This document shows positions 11,858-15,067 of a stretch of 15,067 nucleotides of DNA, piece by piece. This DNA is from Nitrospirota bacterium (GTDB taxonomy: Bacteria > Nitrospirota > Nitrospiria > Nitrospirales > Nitrospiraceae): NCBI GenBank assembly GCA_016201805.1, contig JACQCB010000060.1, positions 1 through 15,067 of the forward strand, given 5' to 3'. How positions within the stretch are numbered: the stretch's first letter is position 1; the number at the start of each line of letters is the position of its first letter. The notes below the pieces were generated by a model that ran no database searches, had not been told where the DNA came from, and saw only the letters and a program-made list of their open reading frames with translations. The position numbers and the translations under genes are program-made.

Positions 11858-12229
11858 ATGCCAACGATCAATCAGCTGGTACGGCACGGCAGAAAGCTGA
11901 CGAGGGTCAAGACGAAGAGCCCCGCGCTCAGACGTTGTCCGCAAAAGCGAGGGGTCTGCATCAGGGTTTACACTACGACCCCGAAAAAGCCGAACTCGGC
12001 TCTTCGGAAAGTGGCGCGCGTTCGTTTGACGAACGGCATGGAAGTGACGACGTATATTCCAGGAGAAGGCCACAATCTGCAGGAGCACTCGATCGTGCTG
12101 GTACGCGGGGGACGCGTAAAGGACTTGCCGGGTGTGCGGTATCACATCGTGCGCGGCGCGCTGGATGCGGTCGGGGTGGCCAATCGCAAGCAGAGCCGAT
12201 CGAAGTACGGGACGAAGCGGCCCAAGTAG
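11858..12229 (+). CDS. rpsL: 30S ribosomal protein S12
   Basis: This 123-residue S12 is the expected size. Landmarks are CPQKRGVC (27-34), [14 protein letters not shown] (39-52), [10 protein letters not shown] (69-78) and [13 protein letters not shown] (84-96). S12 sits at the decoding centre and controls accuracy. Lysines K43 and K88, the usual streptomycin-resistance positions, are unaltered, so the allele looks sensitive. D89 is the residue that RimO methylthiolates in E. coli. The ATG at 11858 follows AAGGGAG at 11846-11852. It is first gene of the str block behind the consensus promoter and precedes rpsG by 57 nt. Confidence 0.97.
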   Translation: MPTINQLVRHGRKLTRVKTKSPALRRCPQKRGVCIRVYTTTPKKPNSALRKVARVRLTNGMEVTTYIPGEGHNLQEHSIVLVRGGRVKDLPGVRYHIVRGALDAVGVANRKQSRSKYGTKRPK

Positions 12230-12286
12230 CCGGGCAATGCATAGTAGGCGACCGAACGGTTGAACGACTAAGCCAGTAGGAACACA

Positions 12287-14789
<2,503 letters not shown>

Positions 14790-14880
14790 AGGGCGGCGAG
14801 CCCGCCCTCGTGCTCGCGCAGCGCGCACGAGAACGCAGTGCTTGCTGGACGCGCGCAGTCAAGGGCAGGCCCGCCACCCT
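14790..14880 (+). repeat. 91-bp palindromic element with terminal inverted repeats, fusA-tuf gap
   Basis: AGGGCGGCGAGCCCGCCCT at 14790-14808 is an imperfect inverted copy of 14862-14880, matching its reverse complement in 16 of 19 positions. The left repeat can also fold on itself (AGGGCGG 14790-14796 with 14802-14808). A second strong hairpin lies inside: CTCGTGC 14807-14813 with GCACGAG 14825-14831, continuing after one mismatch by 3 bp. It starts immediately after the fusA TGA. No T-run follows, so it is not a standard terminator. It resembles a non-coding palindromic intergenic repeat or miniature mobile element; no ORF of interest lies in it. Confidence 0.65.
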
Positions 14881-14940
14881 TTCTTGAATGAAGGAATTTA
14901 AGGGGTCTGCGGAAGCGGATTTGTCCGGGAGGAGGAGACG

Positions 14941-15067
14941 ATGGCGAAGTCGAAATATGAGCGGCGCAAGCCCCACGTGAACATTGGGACGATCGGGCAC
15001 GTGGACCATGGCAAGACGACGCTGACCTCGGCGCTGACGAAGGTGAGCAGCGACAAGGGGATGGCTA
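14941..15067 (+). CDS. tuf: Elongation factor Tu, N-terminal part (second tuf copy, partial)
   Basis: The frame starting at ATG 14941 encodes [20 protein letters not shown] and continues with [15 protein letters not shown], containing the G1 (P-loop) motif GHVDHGKT at residues 19-26, diagnostic for EF-Tu. It runs off the window end after 42 codons. A strong purine-rich GGAGGAGGAG at 14928-14937 precedes it. Location downstream of fusA is the classical tufA-type position of the str operon. Together with the tuf end at 1-143 this gives two same-strand tuf copies about 14.8 kb apart. No promoter is evident in the 60 nt between the palindromic element and the ATG, so expression from the rpsL promoter is likely. 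Confidence 0.97.
   Translation, partial: MAKSKYERRKPHVNIGTIGHVDHGKTTLTSALTKVSSDKGMA

Overview
The window is a contiguous bacterial housekeeping cluster in which every gene lies on the + strand: tuf (3' end) - rpmG - tRNA-Trp - secE - nusG - rplK - rplA - rplJ/rplL - rpoB - rpoC - rpsL - rpsG - fusA - tuf (5' end). It joins the classical rif region (ribosomal stalk and RNA polymerase) directly to the str operon (S12, S7, EF-G, EF-Tu). The sequence is GC-rich by inspection. RpoB and RpoC are of the Gram-negative type: RpoB has a long insertion before the [10 protein letters not shown] motif and RpoC has a trigger-loop insertion. My best guess for the host is a Nitrospirota (Nitrospira-like) bacterium. 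That is inferred from protein flavour and gene order, not from a database search.

Layout: 1-143 is the end of a first EF-Tu gene. 220-1269 holds L33, tRNA-Trp, SecE and NusG. 1352-3478 encodes L11, L1 and the stalk proteins L10 and L7/L12. 3569-11732 encodes the beta and beta' subunits. 11754-11782 is a fully consensus sigma70 promoter that opens the str block: S12 at 11858, S7 at 12287, EF-G at 12708 and a second EF-Tu at 14941, which runs off the end. No gap contains a hairpin followed by a T-run, so the cluster is probably one long transcription unit boosted by the internal promoter. The products work together: RNA polymerase with its elongation factor NusG, the small and large subunit proteins around the factor-binding centre, the two GTPases that act there, and a translocon subunit.

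I see no CRISPR array, transposase, phage gene or exotic defence system. The unusual points are subtler. (1) rplJ and rplL form one uninterrupted reading frame (2549-3478) with no stop between them, yet a strong internal ribosome binding site for L7/L12 is kept. (2) rpsG loses homology to S7 at residue 136; its conserved C-terminal tail is missing and the frame runs 173 nt out of frame into fusA. (3) Palindromic elements sit in the gaps before rplK, before rpoB and between fusA and tuf. The first two share a half-site, and the third is about 91 bp with 19-bp imperfect terminal inverted repeats. (4) Two tuf genes flank the cluster as direct repeats.
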